From Geosiphon pyriformis (Eukaryota; Glomeromycota; Glomeromycetes; Archaeosporales; Geosiphonaceae), in the NCBI GenBank assembly GCA_016748015.1, contig JAAOMT010000777.1:441014-505013 (forward strand): a DNA stretch of 64,000 nucleotides. Direction: 5' to 3'. Below the pieces are notes generated by a model, which saw only the letters and a program-made list of their open reading frames with translations, was not told where the DNA came from and did not search any database. Position numbers and translations under genes: made by a program. The first letter of the stretch is position 1; each line of letters begins with the position of its first letter. This document shows positions 54,338 to 64,000 of this stretch, piece by piece.

Positions 54338-55321
54338 ATGAACATACAAAAATACCAACAACTGCAACATTATATAAACACTCAACAGTTCAAGAAAAAT
54401 TTATCTCAAACAGAACAAAAGAGTATCAAACAACAATCAAAATATTTTATTACTCACCAAAATATACTGTATCAGAAAAATAGAAGAAATCTAGAGCAAC
54501 CAACCAGAGTAATTACAGAGCCAGAAAAAGAGACAATATTATTTAACATGCACTCAAATTCAACAGCAAGACACTTTCACAAAGAAGCAACCATAAAAAG
54601 AACCAGAAAAAAATACTATTGGCCATCAATGTATCCGGACATCATCTAATATGTTCAAAATTGTGATGCTTGTCAGCAAAGAAGAGGTACGAAATCCAGT
54701 GAACCATTAAGACCAATCAAAGTGAAACAACCATTTGACTGTGTTGGAATTGATTTAGTCAGACCATTAACAATCACCAGCAGAGGAAACAGATACATAG
54801 CAGTAGTCATAGACTATTTTACTAAATGGCCAGAGGTGAAAGCAATTCAAAGAGCAAATGCAGAATTCATTGCCAAATTCATTTATCAAGATTTAATTTG
54901 TCGACACAGATGTCCAAAGGAATTATTATCAGACCAAGGAACTTATTTTGTGAACAGAACATTAACAGAATTGAGCCAAGGATTCGGAATTAAGAGACCA
55001 CTATTATCATCATACCATCCACAAACCAATGAATTAGTCGAAAGATTCAACAGAATATTGTGTAAAGCAATAGCTAAACTCAGCCAAGAAAACCAGAACA
55101 ATTGGAATTTGTTGATACCATCAGTACTATTTGCTTATTGGACAATGAAGCAAGATACTACACAAGCAATGCCATTTGAATTAGTATATAGTAAAATAGC
55201 AACACTACCAGTAGAAATAGAAGTCAGCACATACTCAACCAAACCAATAACAGAAGAGAATTTCAAAAACACATTGTTAAGAAAAACATATGACTTAATA
55301 GAAACATTAGAAAACAAATGA
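54338..55321 (+). pseudogene. Integrase of element D (catalytic triad intact)
   Basis: The zinc-binding N-terminus has NMHSNSTARHFHKEATIKRT and, after a TAA at 54647, QNCDACQQRRG with both Cys. The core has Asp in VVIDYFTKWPEVKAIQRAN, Asp in LLSDQGTYFVNRTL and Glu in HPQTNELVERFNRILCKAI. The open core runs 54722-55321 (199 codons). It would insert the cDNA. The 4-bp duplications seen around copies of this family are probably its footprint. Confidence 0.9.
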
Positions 55322-55719
55322 CAAAGAGCAGCTGATAACATACAAAGGTCACAAAAAAACAAAAAGAAAGACATGATAACCAACTACCAGATAAACCAGT
55401 TGAATTCAGGATTGAAGACAAAGTACTACTACATCATACCAAAGTGGAAAAACAATGGAGTGGAAAATTTGACTCCAAATGAAACAGACCATTTCACATA
55501 GAAGAAATTCTAGGAAATGGAACTTACAAATTAAGATTGAATAACAAAATCTTGACCAAAGCAGCACATAGAAATCGACTAAAACCATACCATCATATAG
55601 CATCATCATCCACCAATGACATTCCACAATTAGAAGTACAGAGAATACTAGTCCAATCAGATGAGATTCTACAAGATCTGAAACCAATTATTATCATTAA
55701 CAACAACATATCTAATTGA
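55322..55719 (+). pseudogene. Integrase C-terminal (GPY/F-like) region of element D
   Basis: After a TGA at 55319 and a frameshift near 55390 the reading is KVEKQWSGKFDSK, FHIEEILGNGTYKLRLNNKI, TKAAHRNRLKPYH and a tail EILQDLKPIIIINNN. It is similar to the C-terminus of element A (NGSYKLKLDNKI; NLEPIIII). No chromodomain is evident. Confidence 0.75.
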
Positions 55720-55742
55720 TCAACAAAAAAATATATAAGAAC

Positions 55743-56396
55743 ATGGTCAACATGACAGAAGAAATCAGAAAAATGGAAATTACGGACAATATCTATTCAC
55801 TAGTCCAACAAATTTTTCAATTAATCCAACACCAGGAGATGGAAATTACAATCAATCAACAAACCATTTGTTACAAAAATATGGCAAAGATACCACAAAA
55901 CAAAGCACAGAAAAGACTTGAAAATGTTGTTGACAAGATCATAACCAAGATAAAATTGGCCATAAAAAAACAACAAATAGTCGGATTACACCAAGAACTT
56001 ACCAGAAAAACTTGGACTTGGTAAACACAACAATTTCCAAAAAATTATTGTTATTTTTACTTGAGACAACACATGAATATCCAGAACTTATATACAGATA
56101 AAACAAAATGGTTATTTGACACAACAATACTACAACAACTAGAACATTTTGTGGGAAAAAACAACTTATTCACACAAGTTTGAGCTATATACCAAATACA
56201 CACAGCATTTCAGAATTGACCAGAAATCCTACTCAACAAAGCAATAGATACAGTTACCAATAATCAATTGGGAAAAATCACCAATGCTTAATTTAAAGAA
56301 CTACAGACTCAAATAACACAAGTAATTCTCGAAAACAAAATTCAGGAAATACTTCAAAAGGGAGAATTAAAAGAATTAGATTTCGATGGAGCTTAA
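55743..56396 (+). pseudogene. ORF3 of element D (few stops)
   Basis: The start is an ATG at 55743 (or 55752), 24 bases past the pol stop. The frame of 218 codons reads MEITDNIYSLVQQIFQLIQ, EMEITINQQTICYKNMAKIP, KIITKIKLAIKKQQIVGLHQ, QQFPKNYCYFYLRQHMNIQN, LGKITNA, FKELQTQITQVILENKIQE and ends ELDFDGA with TAA at 56394-56396. Stops at 56022, 56181, 56218 and 56288 only. Homologous to ORF3 of elements A and C. No membrane span, so not a typical env; function unknown. Confidence 0.7.
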
Positions 56397-56400
56397 TATT

Positions 56401-56415
56401 AAAAGGAGGGAATAA
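56401..56415 (+). other. Polypurine tract of element D
   Basis: AAAAGGAGGGAATAA directly before the 3-prime LTR. Element B has the same string at 38889-38902. GATGGAGCTTAATATT precedes it. Confidence 0.85.
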
Positions 56416-57309
56416 TGTTACTCATAAAATATAGGAAATATAGTATTATTAGTCAGTAGATATTAGCCAATGATATGTAGACGTAGTAAATGTGAAATTC
56501 CAAGATTTCTCTCAAAGAAATTGCAGGATTCCAGGAATTTCAAAATTCTCCAACAAGAAATTGCAGGATTCCAGAATCCCAGGATTCCTCTCATCAGGAA
56601 TCACAAGATTCCAGGAATTCCAGGATTCCTGTTGTAAGGAATTAAGGAATTGAGGAATCTCAAATATGTATATATAGCAGTAGCATTAAAAGCAGAAAAG
56701 ACAGAATTGACACCAAGAATTCTTAGCCTAGTTACCACAATCCTTAAATAAAATAATTATTCACTATATTAAATTTCTTCCTCACTATCAACACTTCATG
56801 TTGATAGTAACTGATACTTAACTATATTGGAACAATAGCTCTTGATTACGGCTATTGATGAGATACGAATCAGAATCACCTTGGCTTATTTGCTTTATTT
56901 CATATTTTTTGCTTTCTTTCTTTTCTTTTTTTTCTATTTTTGTTTTGTTGTTGTATACTAATTGATTAAGGATTAAAAGTGTTGAGTTATTGATGTCACG
57001 GATAGCCTGGTAAAAGACCCAGAAATAAGGGTAGAATTTTATATATTATTGGATAGCTTACCAGAAGGGCACAACTGCCAGAATAAATCTGGCCTTCATG
57101 CTGAGAAAGAAATTGAACAGAATTGTGATTCTGAAGACTATTACAATTATAATTGAATCTCTGTTCATTATACAAAGAACTCAATCCAAACCTTCAGATA
57201 TCAAAACCTTCAGATTACCAATACCAACATCAACAGAAATCAATAGCTTTTGAGCACCAAGTTATGGGTTTGTTATTTATTCTCACACCAGAAATAATCA
57301 TCTGTAACA
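56416..57309 (+). repeat. 3-prime LTR of element D
   Basis: It runs TGTTACTCATAAAATATAGG to ATCATCTGTAACA, 894 bp. The palindrome block is at 56490-56650. It is bounded by CCAG, the target duplication, after which the gag of element C resumes. Confidence 0.9.
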
Positions 57310-57313
57310 CCAG

Positions 57314-58262
57314 TGAATTTCTCGAGTTTAGCTATGAAAGCGTAAGCCATTGGTATGATCAGTTGTTAGTGTAGTGGTTAAAGTTGTTGTTAAATAAGTT
57401 GCTAAAGTGGCTGTTGTTAAATTGGTTCAATAATCAGTTCAATTGGTGGCTGATTAATAACGATTATTAAAGGTAAGTTTTGCTAATTAATTGCTTTGGA
57501 GTTTGAATTGTCTTGAGTTTGCTGAATTTGAATGTTCGGAGTTTCAACTTCTGAATTTTCTAGAATCGAGTTTTTGTAAGTAAATTCTTGATCCTCACTT
57601 TCTTCTTCTGATTCCATTACTTTTCACGAACTCGTGGTTCCAAAATCTGGTTGAGGTAGCAGTGATCAAAATCCTAATAGTGTTGGTGATCACAATTTAA
57701 ATTCTTCAAAATATTCACCATATGGTCCTAGTAATTCTGCTTTTCTTTGTTTACTTTGAAATGAGAATTGTCCAAAGATTAATATCATGTGTGATGTGGA
57801 TGCATTTGCTGTGGAGATATTAATGGCACTTTCTGGGGTATAATGGTATGATAGATTGATTGGTGATTTAACTCTGGTTTTTTTCCAAGTGGGTGGTTGT
57901 ATCTTTTTGGGTGTTACTGCTTGTGTTTGCAGTCTTCTTTTGTTTCTGTCTACATAGGTGATGGGGAATTGTTGTTGGGTGTACTTTTCAATAGTTTGAT
58001 TGATTTCTCTGATAATTAGTGCAAAACTGTAGTTTCTTGGTAAGCTGGTATGTTGAAACAATTCTGTATAGAAATTTTTTCTTGCTGATTTAATATTAAC
58101 TGTTCCTTCTAAGCAGTCTGTGATTTTATTGTTGATGTAGAAGTTAAAGACTGATTCTACTGGAAAATAATTATTGTTTAATCTTAATTGTTGGCTGTAC
58201 TGTTGAAACAAAAATTTGGCAAATCCTAAATGGTTTGCTCTTATGATTTCTGATTCTGCCAC
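57314..58262 (-). pseudogene. Gag N-terminal part of element C
   Basis: The minus strand starts from GTG (AAAAGTGGCAGAATCAG) at 58262 and is open for 190 codons to 57690: NHLGFAKFLFQQYSQQLRLN, FNFYINNKITDCLEGTVNIK, SFALIIREINQTIEKYTQQQ. A Gln-rich linker and AFIAKLEKFTG follow to the insertion point of element D at 57310. Confidence 0.8.
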
Positions 58263-58312
58263 TTTTGGATAATTGTTGTTGGTGTTGGTTCTCTGTAGAA
58301 TTATATCTCACA

Positions 58313-58324
58313 GAGAGCACCAAA
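58313..58324 (-). other. Primer binding site of element C
   Basis: The minus strand reads TTTGGTGCTCTC immediately inside the LTR, followed by TGTGAGATATAATTC. It has the TGG needed to pair with a tRNA CCA end. Confidence 0.65.
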
Positions 58325-58933
58325 TATTACAAGTGATTATTTGAGGTCTCAAGTTAAATAACAAACCCATAACTTGGTGCTCAAAAACTATTTGCAGTGA
58401 TAGTAATCTAAAGATTTTGGGTTGAGTCCTTTGTATAATGGACAAAAATTTAATAGTTGTTTATCTATAGCTTTTCAGAATTGCAATTCTGTCAATTTCT
58501 TTTTTCAGCTTGATAGCTGGTACTTCTTTGGTAAGTAATCCGTATTTTTTTATATGCTCTACTCACTTACAGAGGTCTTTTATCTGGCAATTCTTGACAT
58601 TAATAATTCAGTGCTTAATTCTCAATCAATTAGTAAATTCAAAGAAATAACAAGAAAAATAAAAGAAAATGATAAAAATAAAAGAAATAAGCCAAGACAA
58701 TTTACATGTTAGTATCTCATCAATAGTCATGATCAAGAGCTATTGTTCTAGTGGTGTTAAGTATCAATTACTATTAACATAGAGTGTTGATAGTAAGAGT
58801 GAATTAAGATAGCAAAATAATTATTTATTTGATATTGGTGAAGTGGAAGATTGTTTTAGATTAAATCCAAACTGTGAGATCTTTAACTAAAAGATTTTGT
58901 TTTTTCTACTTTTAACACTACTGCTATATATAA
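58325..58933 (-). repeat. Truncated 5-prime LTR of element C
   Basis: It matches 35095-35710 (for example GATCAAGAGCTATTGTTC near 58732) and stops at CTGCTATATATA, after which unrelated A/T sequence begins. The U3 part, including the palindrome block, is missing, so this copy has lost its 5-prime promoter region. Confidence 0.8.
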
Positions 58934-61612
58934 TAAAAAAACATATATATATAAATTAAAATTCAGAATTTTGTTACTAAAATTCATTTATTTTTTTATA
59001 TTTAAAGTTAAATACAATTAGTATAATGTTTTTAGAATTTTTATGAATTAAATTAATTGTTTTTAATTATAATTATTAATAATATATTAATATTTATTAA
59101 TTATTATTATTATTTTTTCTTAAATTAAGAAATTATAATAAATTTAAAATTAATTAAAAGTAGCATAAACAATAATTTAATAATTATAACAAGTAATTTA
59201 ATATTATAATAGTTTAATAATAATAAAAAATATTTTAAAAAATTAATTTTACAAAAGATTATAACTTATTAAAAAAATAAAAAACAATATTAAATTTTGC
59301 TAATTGTAATTAAATAGTATAAAATAAACCAATTATAAATAAAAGTAAATATTATTAACTAAAAAAACTGTTATTAAGAATATTAATATTCAAAAAGCTT
59401 TAATATATCTGTTTTTTATAAAAAAAGCTTAATAGATAAAATTATTAGTAAAAATATTAAAAAAATTTCAAATACAACCAAATCTTTAAAATTTAATATT
59501 ATATAAACAAAACACTAAAAGTTATATTATTTTATCTAAATAAATTATTTATAATAATATTTAACAAATAAAAAAGCTAAATATATTAAATATATTTTAA
59601 AAATAATTAATTATAACTATTTTAATAAAGTTAAGCTATATTAAATAACATTAAATTACCAATACTCTTTAAAAAAAACACAAATTTAATATTTAAAACA
59701 AATAAATATCAATTTTATTAAGAATATATGTTTTATAATAATTAATAATATTTAAAATTCTATATTTTTAATATATTATTATTTATTAAAACATAAAATC
59801 AAATTTAAAAAAATCAAAACAAAAACATTTTTTTAATTACTTTAATTAACTTAATTAAAATCTAATTTGTTGTTTAACTTAAACATTTTACCAACAATAA
59901 ACAAAAGATTAAATCAAAAAATAATATAAAATTAATACTAAATATAATTTATAATATTTAAAAAAAAACATTAGTTTTATAATTATAATTATTAATTAAA
60001 CTTAATTTAAAATAATAATAATACAAATTGCTTTAAATTATTTTTAATAAGCAAAAAAATTAATATTAAAAAAATTATTAATACAAAATACAATAATATT
60101 TTAAATAAAACAATTTTTTTTACAATTAAATATGCTAAAAATATTGTTGAAATTATTTATTTACTTTTAATTAATATTTCGAATTTACAACTAATTTAAA
60201 AAATTTAATATTATATTTTATAATTTTAATAATTATTTAGTTATTTTATTTAATTGTTTAAATATTAAAATTATATATAATATTTTTTAAAAAAAATTAA
60301 TTTAACTAATTCTAAATTTTATTTAAGTTATTCAAAATTTATTTTTAATATCTAATAATATTTTTATTACTAAAAATTATTATATTATTATAAACTATTT
60401 TAAATTCACATAAAACAATTAAAACAATATTAACAAAAACAATTTAAGCAGTTTATTATAGAATATGCTAACATATTTACAATAATTTAAAAAAACTAAT
60501 TTGTTTTAATACTAAATTTACATAAAAAATACCAAAACAAAATAATAACAAGCTTATTAAGTATTATTTTATTAAAAAAAAGATATAATAAATGTTTAAT
60601 AATAGATTTATTTGGTTTTTAATAAGTTTATAAATAGTTTTTATAAAAAATTTGATCTTATATAAATTATTATTAATTTAACAGTATTATAATTAAAAAT
60701 ATTTAATTTTTATTACATATTAATAATATGTATTAAATAATTTAAAATATTTAAAATATTTTTCAACTTTTAACTTAAAAAGTAATATTAATAAATTACT
60801 TTAAATTTTAAAAATTGTTTAAAAACAATATTTATTATTCAAAAAAATATTAATTTAATATTATGTTTTTTAATTTATGCAATATATTAAAAACTTATAT
60901 ATATTGTTCATATTAAACTTTTGTAAAAATTAATAGTTGTTTATTTTAATAATATTAATATTTATTTTTTAATATTTAAAACTTATTTAATCTATTTATA
61001 AAATTTTTTTAATAATTATAAAAAACAAAATTAAAATTAAATAGTAAAAAATATTATTTTAAAAAAAAAACTTGGTTTTTTTAATCATATTATTAACAAA
61101 AATAAAATAAATTTGATTTAAAAAAGTTTAACAAAGTTTAATAATTTAAAATTTTTTAAATTAAAAATTCATAAAATTAGCTTTTTATTATAGAAAATTT
61201 ATTAAAAATTACTAAATTTTTCAATTATTTACTTAATAAAAATATAAAATATTAATAAATAATTAAACAAAAACAGCTTTAAATATTTTAAAACAATATT
61301 AATAAAAATTTTAATTTTTACTTATTTAAATTTTAACAAAAAATTTTAACTAATTATTAATGTTTTTATATAATTTTTAGTATTATTTTATTTTAATTAA
61401 ATAATAATAACAACAAAAAAAGTATAATATTTGTTAACAAAATTCTAAAACCAAATATTTCTTAACAAAATCAGAAACAATAACAGTAATTTAAATTTTT
61501 AAATATTTTTAATAATAATAATATAATTATTATTAAATTCAAATAATTACACAAAACATTAAAACTTAATATTAAACAATTTTGGTAAATAAAATTTTTA
61601 ACCAATTATAAA
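58934..61612. other. 2.7 kb of extreme AT-rich DNA without recognisable genes
   Basis: It consists of A and T runs with very little C or G; no frame above 60 codons and no terminal repeats are visible. It resembles the decayed LINE segments elsewhere in texture, but I could not align it to a specific part. Confidence 0.6.
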
Positions 61613-61755
61613 TACAATAAACTCTCTTTATAATTACACTTTTTGGTTAGCACATTTGTGGTGACTATAAAGAGATAGAACTATAAAAAATGATTAATAT
61701 CTTATCATATGATCTATATATTATATGCATAATATAATAATCAATTATATATATT

Positions 61756-63315
61756 TTATTTAAAAAAGCTATCTATTTGCAACTGTTTTTTCTCTTCTTG
61801 AACTTTGAGAACAGCATTACAAATTAATGTTCTCAAAGTTTTAAAAAAGTCTGAATCAATTTTTTCACTATACTGCTCTTTACAATAGTGCAATGTATTT
61901 TCAAATGCAATTTTATCTTAATGTGTAAATAACAAAGACAAAAGTTCATCTTCATTTTTACTTTCTAAATTTTCATTTGCATTAGAATTTCCACTATACT
62001 TGTTGTTAATAAGATCCACAATTTCATCTTCTAAGGCATAAGTGAATAATGGTTCAAACTTGTCAATATTAATGAAGTCTATTGCTAATAGCTTGTTAAT
62101 ATTAATATGCTCAATAAAAACTTGTATTTCTTGTAGGAGTTCTTGTTCAATATCTAATGGATAGGCTGGTATTTGACTATTATTTAGAATTTCTATATGA
62201 TGCCAACAGTTTTGAATTGTAGTTGTTATTATCACTGACCACACATAAATTAGAAAGTCAACTGCATTATTTAATGTTACTGTTGATATTGAAATCTTGC
62301 CATTATACTGATTAATAAGATGAAAAAGAAACAACTTTTGGTATTGTGCCTTAAAGAATGCAATAATTCTTGCATTTAATAGTTACAAATAAAATGTTGT
62401 ATTGGATGGTAGGTATCTAATCATAATATTAGATAATATGGAAGGTTTTCTATCATGGAGACCAGCATTATCAAGCAATAGCAAAATCTTTTTTTTCTTG
62501 TGACCCATTTTTTTATTTAATAAATTAAGCCATTTACTAAAAATATCGGTTTACATCCATGCTTTTGTATTGTAATAATAAGTAATTGGAAGTGCATTCA
62601 TATTAATATTGTGAAAACATCATGGCTTTGCAGCTTTGTCAATAATTAAAGGCTGTAACTTGATGCTATCTGTTGTATTACAAGCAAAAAATATGGTAAT
62701 TTGACTCTTATTATGCTTGGTGCCAAAGATAGATCTTGTTGTCAAAGTTGTATTTGGTGGTATTCTAAAGAATAATACTGTCTTATCAGTATTGTAAACA
62801 TTATTTAGATCATATTTCCTGATAATCTCATGCAGTTTTTCTTATTCCTCTGGTAAAATTTTCAAAGAAGCACTGTTTGCTTTATTATACATCTTAATGT
62901 GGTGCAAATTATGATGTTTCTTGAACTTTTCTAACCAACCATTTAATGTTTTAAAGTTATTTTCTTCCAGAAACTTTTTAGCAAACTTGAAAGCTTTCAT
63001 TTGTAAAATTTTTCCAGTAAAAATACAGTTGGTAGCTAGTGCTCCAAGTATCCATTCTTCTAGTATATTATTTATCTTTGGAAACATCTTTTTCCTGTTC
63101 TTTGTCAATTGACCAAAGTTGTCAGATATATTCTTTTCAATCCATTGATCTGATTTTACAAGTATCTTTGTTACAGTAGAGCAGTCAATTTTTAGATTAA
63201 ATATTTTGATAAGTTTATTTGCTGAGTAGTTAGAATGTTTTAGTTTGTACTGACAGAGAGCCTTTTTAGTTTTCAAGGAGATTGCTGCTCACTTTTGGTT
63301 TACATTTTTTGGCAT
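61756..63315 (-). pseudogene. pogo/Tigger-type transposase, copy 3 (broken)
   Basis: It starts MPKNVNQK at an ATG (63315), with a TGA after codon 8. The stretch 62842-63276 is open for 144 codons: HTH (HSNYSANKLIKIFNLK), KFAKKFLEENNFKTLNGWLE, HHNLHHIKM. Unlike copies 1 and 2 it keeps the first two catalytic Asp (VYNTDKTVLFF near 62780; LLLLDNAGLHD near 62470), but the third is Asn (LLNARIIAFFK near 62370). The C-terminal part is open at 61918-62334. Several stops. Confidence 0.85.
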
Positions 63316-63483
63316 GTTAATAAGAACACACTTTTTATTGCATTTTGCTTTTATAACGCATTGATGTATATGTTATGTCTCAAACATCATTTTGTCTTAT
63401 ATCTAATTGGACATGTGAGATGTCTCATGTCATATAAAGCGCCTCAGATTATAAAAAGCAGCCAAATTATAAAAATAAAGGTT

Positions 63484-63759
63484 TTAATCCAATTGTAGGA
63501 TTCTAAGTGCAAATGACAGATTCTTGGTAAAAAGAAATCTAATTTTGATAATGCATTTATGACACTTTTTGCCTCTTACTCCCAACTGATAATCAATAAT
63601 GAAGGCTGTCAATTTGATCCTCTGCATACTTGCATAATTGTATAGAAGATAGCACAATGTTATGTTGTCAAGCTCTCCAAATATAGCAATGCCTATATTA
63701 ATTGAAATATTAATATAAAATACTTTGCACAATGTCAGGGATATTGGAGTAAAAGTCAA
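63484..63759 (-). CDS. Counterpart of the small frame at 2937-3245, copy 3
   Basis: Open over 91 codons on the transposase strand and closely similar to 2937-3245 (LTFTPISLTLCKVFYINI-like start, FGELDNITLCYLLYNYASMQ, KCHKCIIKIRFLF). Two of three copies remain open. Coding status is uncertain, see 2937-3245. Confidence 0.35.
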   Translation of the reverse strand: MTFTPISLTLCKVFYINISINIGIAIFGELDNITLCYLLYNYASMQRIKLTAFIIDYQLGVRGKKCHKCIIKIRFLFTKNLSFALRILQLD

Positions 63760-63831
63760 CTGTAGTTTTTTAAAAAATGTTCAGATCATTATAAGTCATG
63801 AAATTTAATATGTAATATATATAGATATGCA

Positions 63832-64000
63832 ATGGCTTCTGAATTTATGTGGTCATATGTTGTTTTTAAAAAAAATCTATCTGTTAAAGGTTACTTAAAA
63901 TGGGCCCAAAATGAAACAAATCCTATGTTCAGGTTAAAGTATGAACAAGTCTTTTTTTATTTATAAGCAATTATTAACTTTTGCACTGGTGTTTGTTTCA
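63832..64000 (+). pseudogene. Passenger frame Y, copy 3 (partial at window end)
   Basis: ATG at 63832, then ASEFMWSYVVFKKNLSVKGY and LKWAQNETNPMFRLKYEQVF; a TAA interrupts after FFYL near 63966. The frame leaves the window. It confirms the ATG start inferred for copies 1 and 2. Confidence 0.65.

Larger units (their letters stand above)
47179..57309 (+). mobile_element. Ty3/Gypsy retrotransposon, element D (nearly full length)
   Basis: It has two LTRs (47179-48015, 56416-57309), a primer site, gag-pol, ORF3 and polypurine tract, in family order. It sits in the capsid frame of element C with TCAG on the left (47175-47178) and CCAG on the right (57310-57313), a 4-bp target duplication with one change. 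It is 10.1 kb. Of the three Gypsy copies it has the best preserved pol: RT YLDD and integrase DDE are intact, with only two frameshifts (near 54200 and 55390) plus about twenty stops. Confidence 0.9.
35095..58933 (-). mobile_element. Ty3/Gypsy retrotransposon, element C (host of two nested elements)
   Basis: Minus-strand element whose own sequence is 35095-36957, 40868-47178 and 57310-58933. Element B sits in the integrase C-terminal region and element D sits in the gag capsid region; on both sides of each insertion the coding sequence resumes. The 3-prime LTR is complete (35095-35971). The 5-prime LTR (58325-58933) is cut off before its U3 part. All domains of the family are recognisable: gag, knuckle, protease, Cys-rich region, dUTPase, RT, RNase H, integrase, ORF3. 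It is heavily mutated. Confidence 0.85.
61615..64000 (-). mobile_element. pogo-like DNA transposon, copy 3 (cut by window end)
   Basis: It starts CAATAAACTCTCTTTATAAT after TA (61613-61614), the decayed form of the CAGTGAACTC terminal repeat. It has the same orientation as copy 2 and continues beyond the window. It includes the transposase (-, 61756-63315), the small frame (-, 63484-63759) and the first part of frame Y (+, from 63832). Confidence 0.85.

Noticed and set aside
1-64000. tRNA or rRNA genes, or intact host protein genes
   Set aside because: I found no cloverleaf-like sequence with A and B boxes, no rRNA-like stretch, and no coding region that was not part of a transposable element.

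Overview
The window is a transposable-element graveyard from a very AT-rich eukaryotic genome. I see no convincing host gene, tRNA or rRNA. The AT bias, the Ty3/Gypsy and pogo elements and a LINE whose ORF2 ends in RNase H plus a long extra C-terminus fit an arbuscular mycorrhizal fungus (Glomeromycotina, Rhizophagus- or Gigaspora-like). That assignment is inference from recalled family resemblance, not a search.

Layout. (1) An ancient LINE on the minus strand, decayed to nearly pure A/T, is the oldest layer. It can be followed in pieces at about 600-847, 5116-6639, 16966-17444 and 18407-20118, and probably after 24357. (2) Younger elements split it: pogo-like DNA transposon copy 1 (850-5113, +), Gypsy element A (6644-16961, -), a decayed solo LTR (17445-18406, +) and pogo copy 2 (20121-24354, -). 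(3) A much better preserved LINE of the same lineage lies at 25725-32560 (-), followed by an AT-rich relic zone and a LINE fragment on the plus strand (33460-35094). (4) Gypsy element C (35095-58933, -) contains two nested elements of its own family: B (36958-40863, +, internally deleted, itself split by a solo LTR of family A at 39150-40128) and D (47179-57309, +, nearly full length). (5) About 2.7 kb of featureless AT-rich DNA leads into pogo copy 3 (61615 to the window end, -).

The Gypsy elements share an uncommon plan in two diverged families: one long Gag-Pol frame reading gag, CCHC knuckle, aspartyl protease, a Cys-rich CxxC region, a dUTPase with recognisable motifs, reverse transcriptase, RNase H and integrase, then a separate ORF3 of about 215 codons next to the polypurine tract. 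The Cys-rich module, the dUTPase position and ORF3 are the best candidates for an undescribed system. All Gag-Pol copies carry stops or frameshifts; ORF3 of element A is open over 212 codons.

The pogo-like elements are about 4.2 kb and carry two extra conserved coding frames (called X and Y here) besides the transposase. Each transposase has lost at least one catalytic acidic residue, but not the same one.

One assembly defect is clear: a 20-N gap at 15907-15926 is flanked by the same 489 bases on both sides, so two overlapping contig ends were not merged.
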